Of a DNA stretch of 42,421 bases, positions 18,061-24,316 are shown piece by piece. The first letter of the stretch is position 1. Each line of letters begins with the position of its first letter. Under the pieces are notes generated by a model. It was given only the letters and a program-made list of their open reading frames with translations. It made no database searches and was not told the DNA's origin. Position numbers and translations under genes: made by a program. Source of the stretch: Promethearchaeota archaeon (GTDB lineage Archaea > Asgardarchaeota > Lokiarchaeia > Sigynarchaeales > SOKP01). The stretch spans positions 1 through 42,421 of the forward strand of contig JAGXNR010000017.1 in NCBI GenBank assembly GCA_019894875.1, in the 5' to 3' direction.

Positions 18061-18933
18061 CTAATATTCTCCGTTATATCCAGGGAATTCTTCCCTAGGA
18101 ATTAATGTCAACGCATCGTTTTTACAAGCATGTCGGCACACTCCACAACCAACACATTTATCATGATTAATAATTACTCTTTTCATTGATGGGATGTATC
18201 TTAAAGCCCCAAGTTGGCACATAGAAACACAAGACTTACATCCCTGACAGTTGTCTTGGTTTAAATTGATTATATACTCAGCCTTATACATAATATTTAG
18301 ATCAAAACTATTTCTGAGAGTAAACGCTCCACATTCCGGATTTTCACATGAACAAATCGCACAAATATATGGTACTGGTTGAAACCATACAGAGGCTATA
18401 TATCCTTTCTTATTATTTTCTTCGAGCCTTTTCACTGCGGTTTCACGATCTAGTCTTACAGTTCTATCTTTTGGTATAAATCGAGGGAGTTTTTCAATAA
18501 CCTCCGACAAAGCTCCAAAATTGATACAAACTGCTTCTTTCTCCCCCCTTCTTTGCCAACGACACATACAATAATTAGCAATTATTGGTTCCGCAGCTAA
18601 TTCAGAAAGAATAATTTTTCCATCTTCAAGAGGTATGACTTGCCCAAAATGACCGTCTGCACGAATTCCCTTCCTGTTTTTCTTTTGACTGTGAATCATC
18701 CCCTCTGCCATATTGCGAATTACCCTACCTATTATGGGCATTTTCAATTTATAACCTAAATCTGTTGAAGAAAATCCCATGATCTTCCTAATATATACTT
18801 GTTCGTAATTCATCCATTGTTCGCTTAAGTAATCTTTTAGATTCATCTCATCAGCAAGCTGATCAGAATAATTTTTTGCATTCATATACCATTTCTCACC
18901 GTTGGTTCCGTGAGAAAAGCACCATTTACACAT
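18061..18933 (-). CDS. Cys-rich iron-sulfur protein with C-terminal 2x[4Fe-4S] ferredoxin domain
   Basis: 290 residues. The last 65 residues are a bacterial-type ferredoxin: C229-x2-C232-x2-C235-x3-C239 and C260-x2-C263-x2-C266-x3-C270. Before it lie further Cys groups, YCMCRW with C136 (122, 124, 136) and CAICSCENPEC (191, 194, 196, 201), which could bind another metal centre, plus CKWC at residues 2-5. The region 60-160 (MPIIGRVIRNMAEGM and following) has no motif I recognise. No membrane segment is present. It is the first gene of the pair with the 99-residue ferredoxin. Its partner enzyme is unknown; a role as an electron-transfer subunit is inferred from the clusters only. Confidence 0.8.
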   Translation of the reverse strand: MCKWCFSHGTNGEKWYMNAKNYSDQLADEMNLKDYLSEQWMNYEQVYIRKIMGFSSTDLGYKLKMPIIGRVIRNMAEGMIHSQKKNRKGIRADGHFGQVIPLEDGKIILSELAAEPIIANYCMCRWQRRGEKEAVCINFGALSEVIEKLPRFIPKDRTVRLDRETAVKRLEENNKKGYIASVWFQPVPYICAICSCENPECGAFTLRNSFDLNIMYKAEYIINLNQDNCQGCKSCVSMCQLGALRYIPSMKRVIINHDKCVGCGVCRHACKNDALTLIPREEFPGYNGEY

Positions 18934-19098
18934 TTCTAATATCCCCTAATTTTAGCTTTATTTCTATTAATATAATATAGATTAAATACTAAATAACTTA
19001 AAACTTTTAATTTCTAGTTGAAACCTAAATATACATGAATTTAAGACTTATTACAGCTTTTAAAACAATTTAATAAAAAGAGAAAAGATTTAATTTAT

Positions 19099-19554
19099 TC
19101 ATTTTAAAAACGTTCTCTTCCCAAGATAAATGAAAAGCTCCGCTAATTCGTAGAGTGTTAATGGCATTACTAAGTTTGCCATATCAGTACGAAGTTCTTC
19201 TTTATCTCTACCAGAAACGATTAGAGTCCTTATATCTTCTACATAGTCATCCATGTTTAAAAATAATATTTCTATTTTATCAACACCTGTGAGTTCCTCA
19301 ATGTCTTTATCTAAATGTTTTTCTACATTATTAAGTAACCCTAATTTCAATTTGGGGCTAAGATCATGCTTGACTATAAGCCTATTCATCTCTTCGATAA
19401 TGATATTCAAACTTAAGTTCCAATCTGCATTTTCCTTATATTTTGGTATTAGAATATCACTAATAATTATTTCAAAAAGCGTAGTTGGTGCCTTTTCATC
19501 AAATTCTACTTCTATGCCCGTACTTAATTTTACCTTCATAAGATCTTCACTCAT
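19099..19554 (-). CDS. Hypothetical acidic helical protein
   Basis: Not recognised. From the ATG at 19554 it has 151 residues. A GTG at 19566 extends the frame, but that GTG is part of AAAGGTGAG, an excellent Shine-Dalgarno site 7 bases from the ATG, so the ATG is the start. The protein opens with a small strand pair (VKLSTGIEVEFDEKAPTTL) and is otherwise helical and amphipathic (LFEIIISDILIPKYKE, LSLNIIIEEMNRLIVKHDLS, LTLYELAELFIYLGKRTFLK). There is no transmembrane helix, cysteine pair or catalytic motif. It is monocistronic, transcribed towards the ferredoxin genes. Confidence 0.7.
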   Translation of the reverse strand: MSEDLMKVKLSTGIEVEFDEKAPTTLFEIIISDILIPKYKENADWNLSLNIIIEEMNRLIVKHDLSPKLKLGLLNNVEKHLDKDIEELTGVDKIEILFLNMDDYVEDIRTLIVSGRDKEELRTDMANLVMPLTLYELAELFIYLGKRTFLK

Positions 19555-20004
19555 ACCCAATCTCACCTTTAATCGTAAATAATGATAATCCTTAATAATT
19601 AATGGATTAAGATTTAATAAATATATTTACTCATCAAAATATTGAATAAGTCTGCAAAAGAATTAGAACCTTTAACAAAATGAGGAAATGAAATATTAAC
19701 TACATTATGAGGAATTATATAAGAAAAAGCAAAAAATCGGAAACCATGAATCTAAAAAATTAAAAAGAGGAGACGTAATTTATCTAATAACAGGGTTAAG
19801 GGTTGAGGTATTTAGCCGATTACTCGACTTTAGGTATAAGAATATATTGTCGTTCATGGTCTTCCGATCTTTTATTATAACAATATATGTTGGATTATAA
19901 TAATATAAAAAGATTTCCTATTTTTTCCTATGACAAAATAGAAAATAGATATCCAAGAATCTGACCGTTGAAAAGTTAAAATTTGGGAATTTCGGGTAAA
20001 ATTA
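19555..20004. other. Intergenic region with inverted repeat at 19872-19903
   Basis: About 450 bases. It contains a perfect 9-bp inverted repeat (TTATTATAA at 19872-19880, TTATAATAA at 19895-19903, spacer 14). Next to it is a less AT-rich patch (about 19790-19868) that encodes no gene with a start codon. I see no tRNA, box C/D or other RNA that I can name. Confidence 0.4.
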
Positions 20005-20166
20005 CTATTTCTCTAACATAGATATTAATGGTTTCAATAGAGATTTTAAGTTTTCTAGCTCAGTATCAATTAAATCAATCCCGCTAAAAAAGGAAAGATC
20101 CTCATATTGAAGTTCCGAAGCCATATCTGTGAGATTCAAAATCAATTGAAACTTCTCAACTAACAC
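20005..20166 (-). CDS. Small 53-residue helical protein downstream of the deacetylase
   Basis: A short frame starting at GTG 20166 and ending at TAG 20005. It reads as GTG-L-V-E-K-F-Q-L-I-L-N-L-T-D-M-A-S-E-L-Q, continues YEDLSFFSGIDLIDTELENL and ends KSLLKPLISMLEK. Codon use and the heptad-like spacing of Leu/Ile suggest a real helical hairpin protein. It begins 23 bases after the stop codon of the deacetylase on the same strand, so it is probably its operon partner. The start is uncertain: the frame stays open a further ten codons into the end of the deacetylase gene without ATG. No family was recognised. Confidence 0.5.
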   Translation of the reverse strand: MLVEKFQLILNLTDMASELQYEDLSFFSGIDLIDTELENLKSLLKPLISMLEK

Positions 20167-20189
20167 TTTATTAACATCGTCTTTTCCGG

Positions 20190-21383
20190 TTAAGATTTAT
20201 TTAAATTAGGGAGAAATTTCTCATTAGACATCTCAATAAGCGAATTTGTATAATCAATTATCTTCTTCGCGATTTCTGGGTTTCTAAGCATTTGGACTTC
20301 TACTTTTTCACCCCTGTCCCATAACAAATATGGTGTATCTTCATAGGGCACTTTTTCTTTAACTTCTTTTATCCAGCTATCTGGTAATTCATTAGGTAAA
20401 TCCACATCAAGCATTTTTGCTAGAAATATAGACCAAGCTCTAGGTGCAACCGTCATCAAATAACCTCCTCCACCTAAAGCAACCCATTTATTCTGACAAT
20501 ATTCACGGGCACATGTTTTCAGAGTCTGGGCTATGTCTCTATAGACAGATAATGAAAGGCCCATCTGGGTTAAAGGATCACCAAAATAAGTATCTACTCC
20601 TAGCTGTGTTATTAAAATATCTGGTTTATATGTTTCTAATATTTTAGGTACTGTTCTTCTGAATAGTTTTATGAACGTCTTATTATTTGTTTCTGGTACT
20701 AAAGGAAAATTAATCGAATAACCCTTACCTTCTCCTTCCCCAATTTCGTTAATAAATCCTGTCCCTGGAAAAAGAAATCTTCCATCTTCATGATAGGATA
20801 TTGTTAACACATTTGGATCATCGTAGAATAACCATTGAACCCCATCACCATGGTGACAATCAATATCAACATAGGCTATTTTCATGTCTTCTTTTAGAGT
20901 CTTCAAGTGATGGATTGCTACAGCAATATCGTTAAAGATACAAAATCCTGAAGCTTTTTCTTTACCCGCATGGTGAAGTCCTCCCGCGATGTTAAAAGCC
21001 ACTTTAAAATCTTCATCTCTCCAAACTTTATCAGCTGCAATAATGCTTCCGCCTGATACTAAGGCTGCTGCTTCATACATGCCTTTAAAAATGGGATTAT
21101 CTCCCGGTCCTAACCCATAGGTGTAAGGAGGAATTGTTTTATCATTCGGATCTCGACTTAATGTTTGAACAACCTTGATATATTTTGGTGAATGAACTCG
21201 TTCCAGCTCTTCTCTTGTCGCTAGACGAGGTTTTAAAAGCTCGGTTCTCTCATTTTCCAATAATTTTAATTTTTCCATTAGGCTATATGTTAATTTAAGC
21301 CTTAGGGGTCTAAAAGGATGATCTGTCCCAAAATTATATTTCTGATAATCTTCAGAGTAAATTATCCCAACTTTATCCACCAT
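20190..21383 (-). CDS. Histone-deacetylase family protein (AcuC-like)
   Basis: A 397-residue arginase-fold deacetylase of the class I HDAC/AcuC group. The active site is complete: GGLHHAG with the His pair 137-138, DIDCHHGDG with zinc ligands D175 and H177, GVDTYFGDP with D264, and GGGGY with the transition-state Tyr. In bacteria AcuC deacetylates acetyl-CoA synthetase; in archaea substrates are mostly unknown and may include DNA-binding proteins. The length is that of AcuC (about 380-400), with no extra domains. The ATG is at 21383. The small gene at 20005-20166 follows directly. Confidence 0.9.
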   Translation of the reverse strand: MVDKVGIIYSEDYQKYNFGTDHPFRPLRLKLTYSLMEKLKLLENERTELLKPRLATREELERVHSPKYIKVVQTLSRDPNDKTIPPYTYGLGPGDNPIFKGMYEAAALVSGGSIIAADKVWRDEDFKVAFNIAGGLHHAGKEKASGFCIFNDIAVAIHHLKTLKEDMKIAYVDIDCHHGDGVQWLFYDDPNVLTISYHEDGRFLFPGTGFINEIGEGEGKGYSINFPLVPETNNKTFIKLFRRTVPKILETYKPDILITQLGVDTYFGDPLTQMGLSLSVYRDIAQTLKTCAREYCQNKWVALGGGGYLMTVAPRAWSIFLAKMLDVDLPNELPDSWIKEVKEKVPYEDTPYLLWDRGEKVEVQMLRNPEIAKKIIDYTNSLIEMSNEKFLPNLNKS

Positions 21384-21581
21384 GATAGTTATTTAAATCT
21401 AAATTCCTATTAATTTTTTTTAAATATATTTTATAACTTAAATTCCATAAGATCCCACATATTTGATAAAACCCAGAAAAAAGTAGTATTATATAATAGA
21501 ACTTATATTATCAAAATATCATATGGAAAAATAAATATTTTTGTATAGAATTCATATAAAATTAATTTCTAGCTTTTCAAC

Positions 21582-22136
21582 ATGAGTGTTACCTTTCGAA
21601 AATTTATTACTCGGGTAGGTCAAAATTCAGAATTTAAACCACTGAAGAATCAATTATTAAATTATTTAAAGAAAGAAAGTGAAAATAAGTACAAAAATTA
21701 TCCGAGATTATTAGAGCTCATGAGAGGTTATTGGCCAAAATATAAAGATCGGTCTCGTATATCCCATCTCTTAAAAGATCATCATGAGGAAATCTTTTCT
21801 TATTATTTGAATTCATTCTTTCACTTTCGAAAACGAGGACTTTCTTATGAAGATCCAGAAGCACCTACTCCCGTTGATTTTAAGCTGGTTTTTAAATATC
21901 ACTATAATTCAAATGAGATCGGTGTAGTTGAAGATGTCATGAAAGAATTAAATATTCAAGGGACCACCGAATCAATTCTTAAACGAATTTTTATCTTTGC
22001 TATAAGTTCGTTTGCCTATTTGGTAGAACCAATTTTTGGAAGACCTTTTGCGTTTCAATTTTTCGATATTTCGTTAAATCCTCTTCCCAATGATGAATGT
22101 GAAGTTGTCGCAATAATATCAGGAAGAGAGCAATAA
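21582..22136 (+). CDS. Hypothetical protein
   Basis: 184 residues, not recognised. The N-terminal half is basic and helical (FITRVGQNSEFKPLKNQLLN, then LLELMRGYWPKYKDRSRISH). The C-terminal half alternates strands and one hydrophobic helix (IFIFAISSFAYLVEPIFG), too short in context for a sure membrane span, and ends in a strand ECEVVAIISGREQ. No catalytic motif, cysteine cluster or signal peptide is present. It is divergent from the deacetylase gene and convergent with the PDCD5-like gene. Confidence 0.7.
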   Translation: MSVTFRKFITRVGQNSEFKPLKNQLLNYLKKESENKYKNYPRLLELMRGYWPKYKDRSRISHLLKDHHEEIFSYYLNSFFHFRKRGLSYEDPEAPTPVDFKLVFKYHYNSNEIGVVEDVMKELNIQGTTESILKRIFIFAISSFAYLVEPIFGRPFAFQFFDISLNPLPNDECEVVAIISGREQ

Positions 22137-22172
22137 TAGCCTCGGTCTATTGAGTTTAAAATATTCAGAATT

Positions 22173-22604
22173 CTATTTTTCCTTAGTTAAAAATGACCCT
22201 AAATCCATAAGATCATCACCATGTTTGACTTGGATTTTACTTCTTATTCCCTTCACTTTACGTTCTAAATGAATTACAATATCGAGAGGGATTTTTCTTG
22301 GAACGCCACCTTGTTGTCGAATAATCGCAATTAAATAATCTATATTTTGTATAACGTCGGCACTGATTAACTCATTATAAATAGCTTGGTAGACATTGGG
22401 ATCCTTCATCTTTATATTACTCAGATAGTCATACGCTTCTGGAGCTAATACAACTTTTAAGACAAATTCAAGTTTATCCGAAATTGAAACGATTCTCTCT
22501 TTGGCGGCTTCTTGTTGCTTTTTAGCTTCCATAATAGCCTTCATTTTCCTCATACGGATTTTGTCTAACTCGTGCTTTTCAAGGTCTTTATTATTTTCAC
22601 TCAT
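22173..22604 (-). CDS. PDCD5-like DNA-binding protein
   Basis: From the ATG at 22604 it has 143 residues; an upstream frame to 22673 adds a low-complexity Asn/Lys stretch that I take as untranslated. The plan is that of the PDCD5/TFAR19 family. A charged helix (LDKIRMRKMKAIMEAKKQQE) comes first, then a three-helix core with LKVVLAPEAYDYLSNIKMKDP matching the family's LxxxLxxxARxRLxxIxxxKP pattern. A basic arm (KVKGIRSKIQVKHGDDLMDL) ends the protein, like the R/K-rich tail followed by acidic residues in PDCD5. Archaeal members bind nucleic acids. The C-terminal part is longer and more diverged than usual, so the call is moderate. Confidence 0.62.
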   Translation of the reverse strand: MSENNKDLEKHELDKIRMRKMKAIMEAKKQQEAAKERIVSISDKLEFVLKVVLAPEAYDYLSNIKMKDPNVYQAIYNELISADVIQNIDYLIAIIRQQGGVPRKIPLDIVIHLERKVKGIRSKIQVKHGDDLMDLGSFLTKEK

Positions 22605-22805
22605 TTTCTTTTTATTCTCGCTAATTTTATTCCTTATGAGATTCTTATTATTATAGAGATTACAATTTAGCAATAAAATGTAAAATTAATCCACTAAGGT
22701 TGATTAATGATTACCAAAATAATAAGTTTTTGAAGAAATAATTTGAGACTCTCTTAAATTTAAGAATTCAATAGATAATTTATAATAATGGTCCCTCCCC
22801 CCGGA

Positions 22806-22834
22806 ATCTCGCTGGATCCGAATCAAATCCTTAT
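22806..22834 (-). other. Non-canonical tRNA intron in the T loop (between 59 and 60)
   Basis: The precursor forms a bulge-helix-bulge by inspection. The T stem is outer; CUCG (start of the T loop) pairs with CGAG at the end of the intron as the 4-bp central helix. The 3-base bulges are AAA and AUU, and GGAU/AUCC is the inner helix. Cutting after the second base of each bulge leaves exactly 7 loop bases. Confidence 0.85.
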
Positions 22835-22856
22835 TTCGAGCCGGGGACCGCTCGGT

Positions 22857-22905
22857 TTCGGCTGACGTAACCTCATTAGCTATAAGCTTTAGTACGCGAT
22901 ATTAT
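22857..22905 (-). other. Canonical-position tRNA intron (37/38)
   Basis: 49 bases after G37 of tRNA-Tyr. The intron contains CAGCCG, complementary to CGGCUG of the anticodon arm, giving the expected pairing near the splice sites, though the bulge-helix-bulge is less regular than that of the T-loop intron. Confidence 0.82.
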
Positions 22906-23238
22906 CTACAGCCGAGCACTCTGCCACTGAGTTAGGGAGGGGATGTATTCTAAAAATAAATAGTATTGTAATTAATATATTTTTTATGTTTTTCTACTAA
23001 TTTAAAATGAATAATACCAAAGAACTATTCATATTTATTTTTGTACCCACAAAATTCCATCTTTTGTTAAAGAAAACTATTAAATTTGTTGACTTTATTA
23101 GATTATAAACCTATAAATTTCCCAATAAAAAATACTAAAATTCTTTTGATGTGAAAAATTTTAATATTATAATAAATAGTTTTATCAAATTAGACTAGTA
23201 TAACTAATTCGATTTTAAAGGCTAAATTTTATCAAAAG

Positions 23239-23757
23239 GTGAGAACCATCAGAGAAGAAACAGATTATACTGAATCGATCGAGGCCTACAAAAACGATCC
23301 CTTTATTATTTTAGAACCATGGGGTAGGAGTATTGATCATTTACGCCTAACAATCATAGGTAAAAAAGGAACTCCCTACGCAGAAGGAAAATTCGTTTTT
23401 GAAATTAAGTTTCCCGATAATTACCCATTTGCTCCTCCCTATGCTTATGCTGTCACATTAATGTGGCACCCAAATATAGATTCCTCAATTCCTCCTGGTA
23501 AACTTAATATATGCTTGGATTTAATTAATCCAGATCTAGTTGGAAAGGTAGATGCAAGTACCGGAGCGTCAGGGTGGACTCCGAGTAAAACATTAACAAA
23601 TATCATAGAAGCTTTAAAAGGTATGATGCATTACGAAGCTCCCTTCTTTAATCCTGGAGATCCATTAAATCATGAAGCAGGGGAACAGTATTTTCGAGCT
23701 TTAAAAAAGTTCGAGGGCAAAGCAAAAGCCTGGACAGATAAATATGCCCGTGATTGA
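23239..23757 (+). CDS. E2-like ubiquitin-conjugating enzyme
   Basis: 172 residues with a full UBC fold. It has a first helix, then strands with FEIKFPDNYPFAPPYAY (55-71), HPNI at 77-80 (the E2 HPN motif), the active-site Cys in LNICLDLI (C92), the GW-TPSKTL segment (112-119) and a helix reading NPGDPLNHEAGEQYFRALKK, all in canonical order. It would accept a ubiquitin-like protein from the E1 encoded convergently at 24317-25900. The loop between HPN and Cys is a few residues longer than in typical E2s. The GTG at 23239 lies inside AAAGGTGAG, a consensus Shine-Dalgarno site, so the true start may be further on, for example ATC at 23248. There is no ATG. Confidence 0.9.
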   Translation: MRTIREETDYTESIEAYKNDPFIILEPWGRSIDHLRLTIIGKKGTPYAEGKFVFEIKFPDNYPFAPPYAYAVTLMWHPNIDSSIPPGKLNICLDLINPDLVGKVDASTGASGWTPSKTLTNIIEALKGMMHYEAPFFNPGDPLNHEAGEQYFRALKKFEGKAKAWTDKYARD

Positions 23758-24091
23758 GGTTTTTTAATTATTTTTTATATTCTATTTTTATTTTTAAGAT
23801 AATAACAAATGTGTTATTCTGTTTAAAACGTTAAAGGAAAAAAGAAAAATCTTAATTTAAGATTAGTTTCTACATTATTTTTAAGTGCTATTTCTTTGAT
23901 ATTTGATCACCTAGAAAATGAAATAAAGTAAGTAAAAAAATCCAAGTAAATTCTAAAAGTGTTGTCTTTTGTGGGGATTTCAATTTACTTGTCACTATTA
24001 CTTTTCTATGTTGATTTGCAGAGACTTCTTGTAGCTGTTTATTATCATTAAACTTAAAAAAAAGAAAAAAAAATTTAGGAGAGTTAATTTT
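23758..24091. other. Intergenic region between convergent E2 and E1 units
   Basis: 334 bases. Several T runs directly after the E2 stop (23760-23765, 23771-23776) can end its transcript. A 17-base palindrome (AATCTTAA at 23848-23855 and TTAAGATT at 23857-23864) follows. The opposing terminator lies at 24056-24073. No gene was seen. Confidence 0.45.
24056..24073 (-). terminator. Poly-T terminator of the E1 transcript
   Basis: On the minus strand nine T, one C and eight T follow the stop of the small membrane ORF (24092) by 18 bases. No comparable run lies between the E1 stop and that ORF, which suggests that both are on one transcript. Confidence 0.6.
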
Positions 24092-24250
24092 TCAAAATAG
24101 GCCGCCTAATAAACCGGCTAATAGAGTCAAGAGTATAATTGGAAAAAGAACCCATAATATTAACGTAATAATTCCAAGTATCAGTCCTCCAGCGCCTAAA
24201 CCTTTTGAATCATCTACAATAATCCCAATTAAACCAAAAACTATTGCCAC
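24092..24250 (-). CDS. Small two-helix membrane protein behind the E1 gene
   Basis: 52 residues from GTG 24250; the same frame stays open up to the E1 stop codon at 24317-24319 (74 codons in total), without ATG or TTG. The sequence holds two membrane helices, roughly LPLILAIVAIVFGLIGIIV and LGIITLILWVLFPIILLTLL, joined by the polar turn DDSKGLGAGG. The IVDDSKGLGAGGLILGII style resembles small DUF4190-type membrane proteins. Since the first helix begins before the GTG, either a non-standard start is used, the N-terminus was lost, or the frame is read through from E1. It precedes a poly-T terminator and is likely co-transcribed with E1. Confidence 0.5.
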   Translation of the reverse strand: MAIVFGLIGIIVDDSKGLGAGGLILGIITLILWVLFPIILLTLLAGLLGGLF

Positions 24251-24316
24251 GATCGCTAAGATAAGAGGTAATAAGGGGTAGAAAAACCAAAAATTATAAA
24301 AATTCGAAAATAAATA

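Larger units (their letters stand above)
22789..22941 (-). tRNA. tRNA-Tyr (GUA) with two introns, CCA encoded
   Basis: On the minus strand the acceptor stem is CCCTCCC (22941-22935) with GGGAGGG (22799-22793). The D stem is ACTC/GAGT, the anticodon stem CTCGG/CCGAG and the T stem CCCGG/CCGGG; all pair perfectly. The loop CTG-TA-G|A carries anticodon GUA. C1-G72 and A73 are the archaeal tRNA-Tyr identity set. A 49-base intron sits at 37/38 and a 29-base intron in the T loop. Removing both leaves 72 nucleotides with a standard CUCGAAU T loop and a 7-base anticodon loop CUGUAGA. The terminal CCA (22791-22789) is encoded. Confidence 0.93.

Noticed and set aside
19813..19918. Minus-strand frame of about 32 codons ending in HERQYILIPKVE
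   Set aside because: The end looks protein-like, but the frame is closed by TAG upstream and has no usable start codon; at best a relic.
20041..20105. Apparent frameshift within the small gene after the deacetylase
   Set aside because: Recounting shows six A on the plus strand at this point; the frame is continuous.
22173..22673. Upstream extension of the PDCD5-like protein to 22673
   Set aside because: The extra 23 residues are Asn/Lys-rich low complexity; the ATG at 22604 gives the family's usual start.
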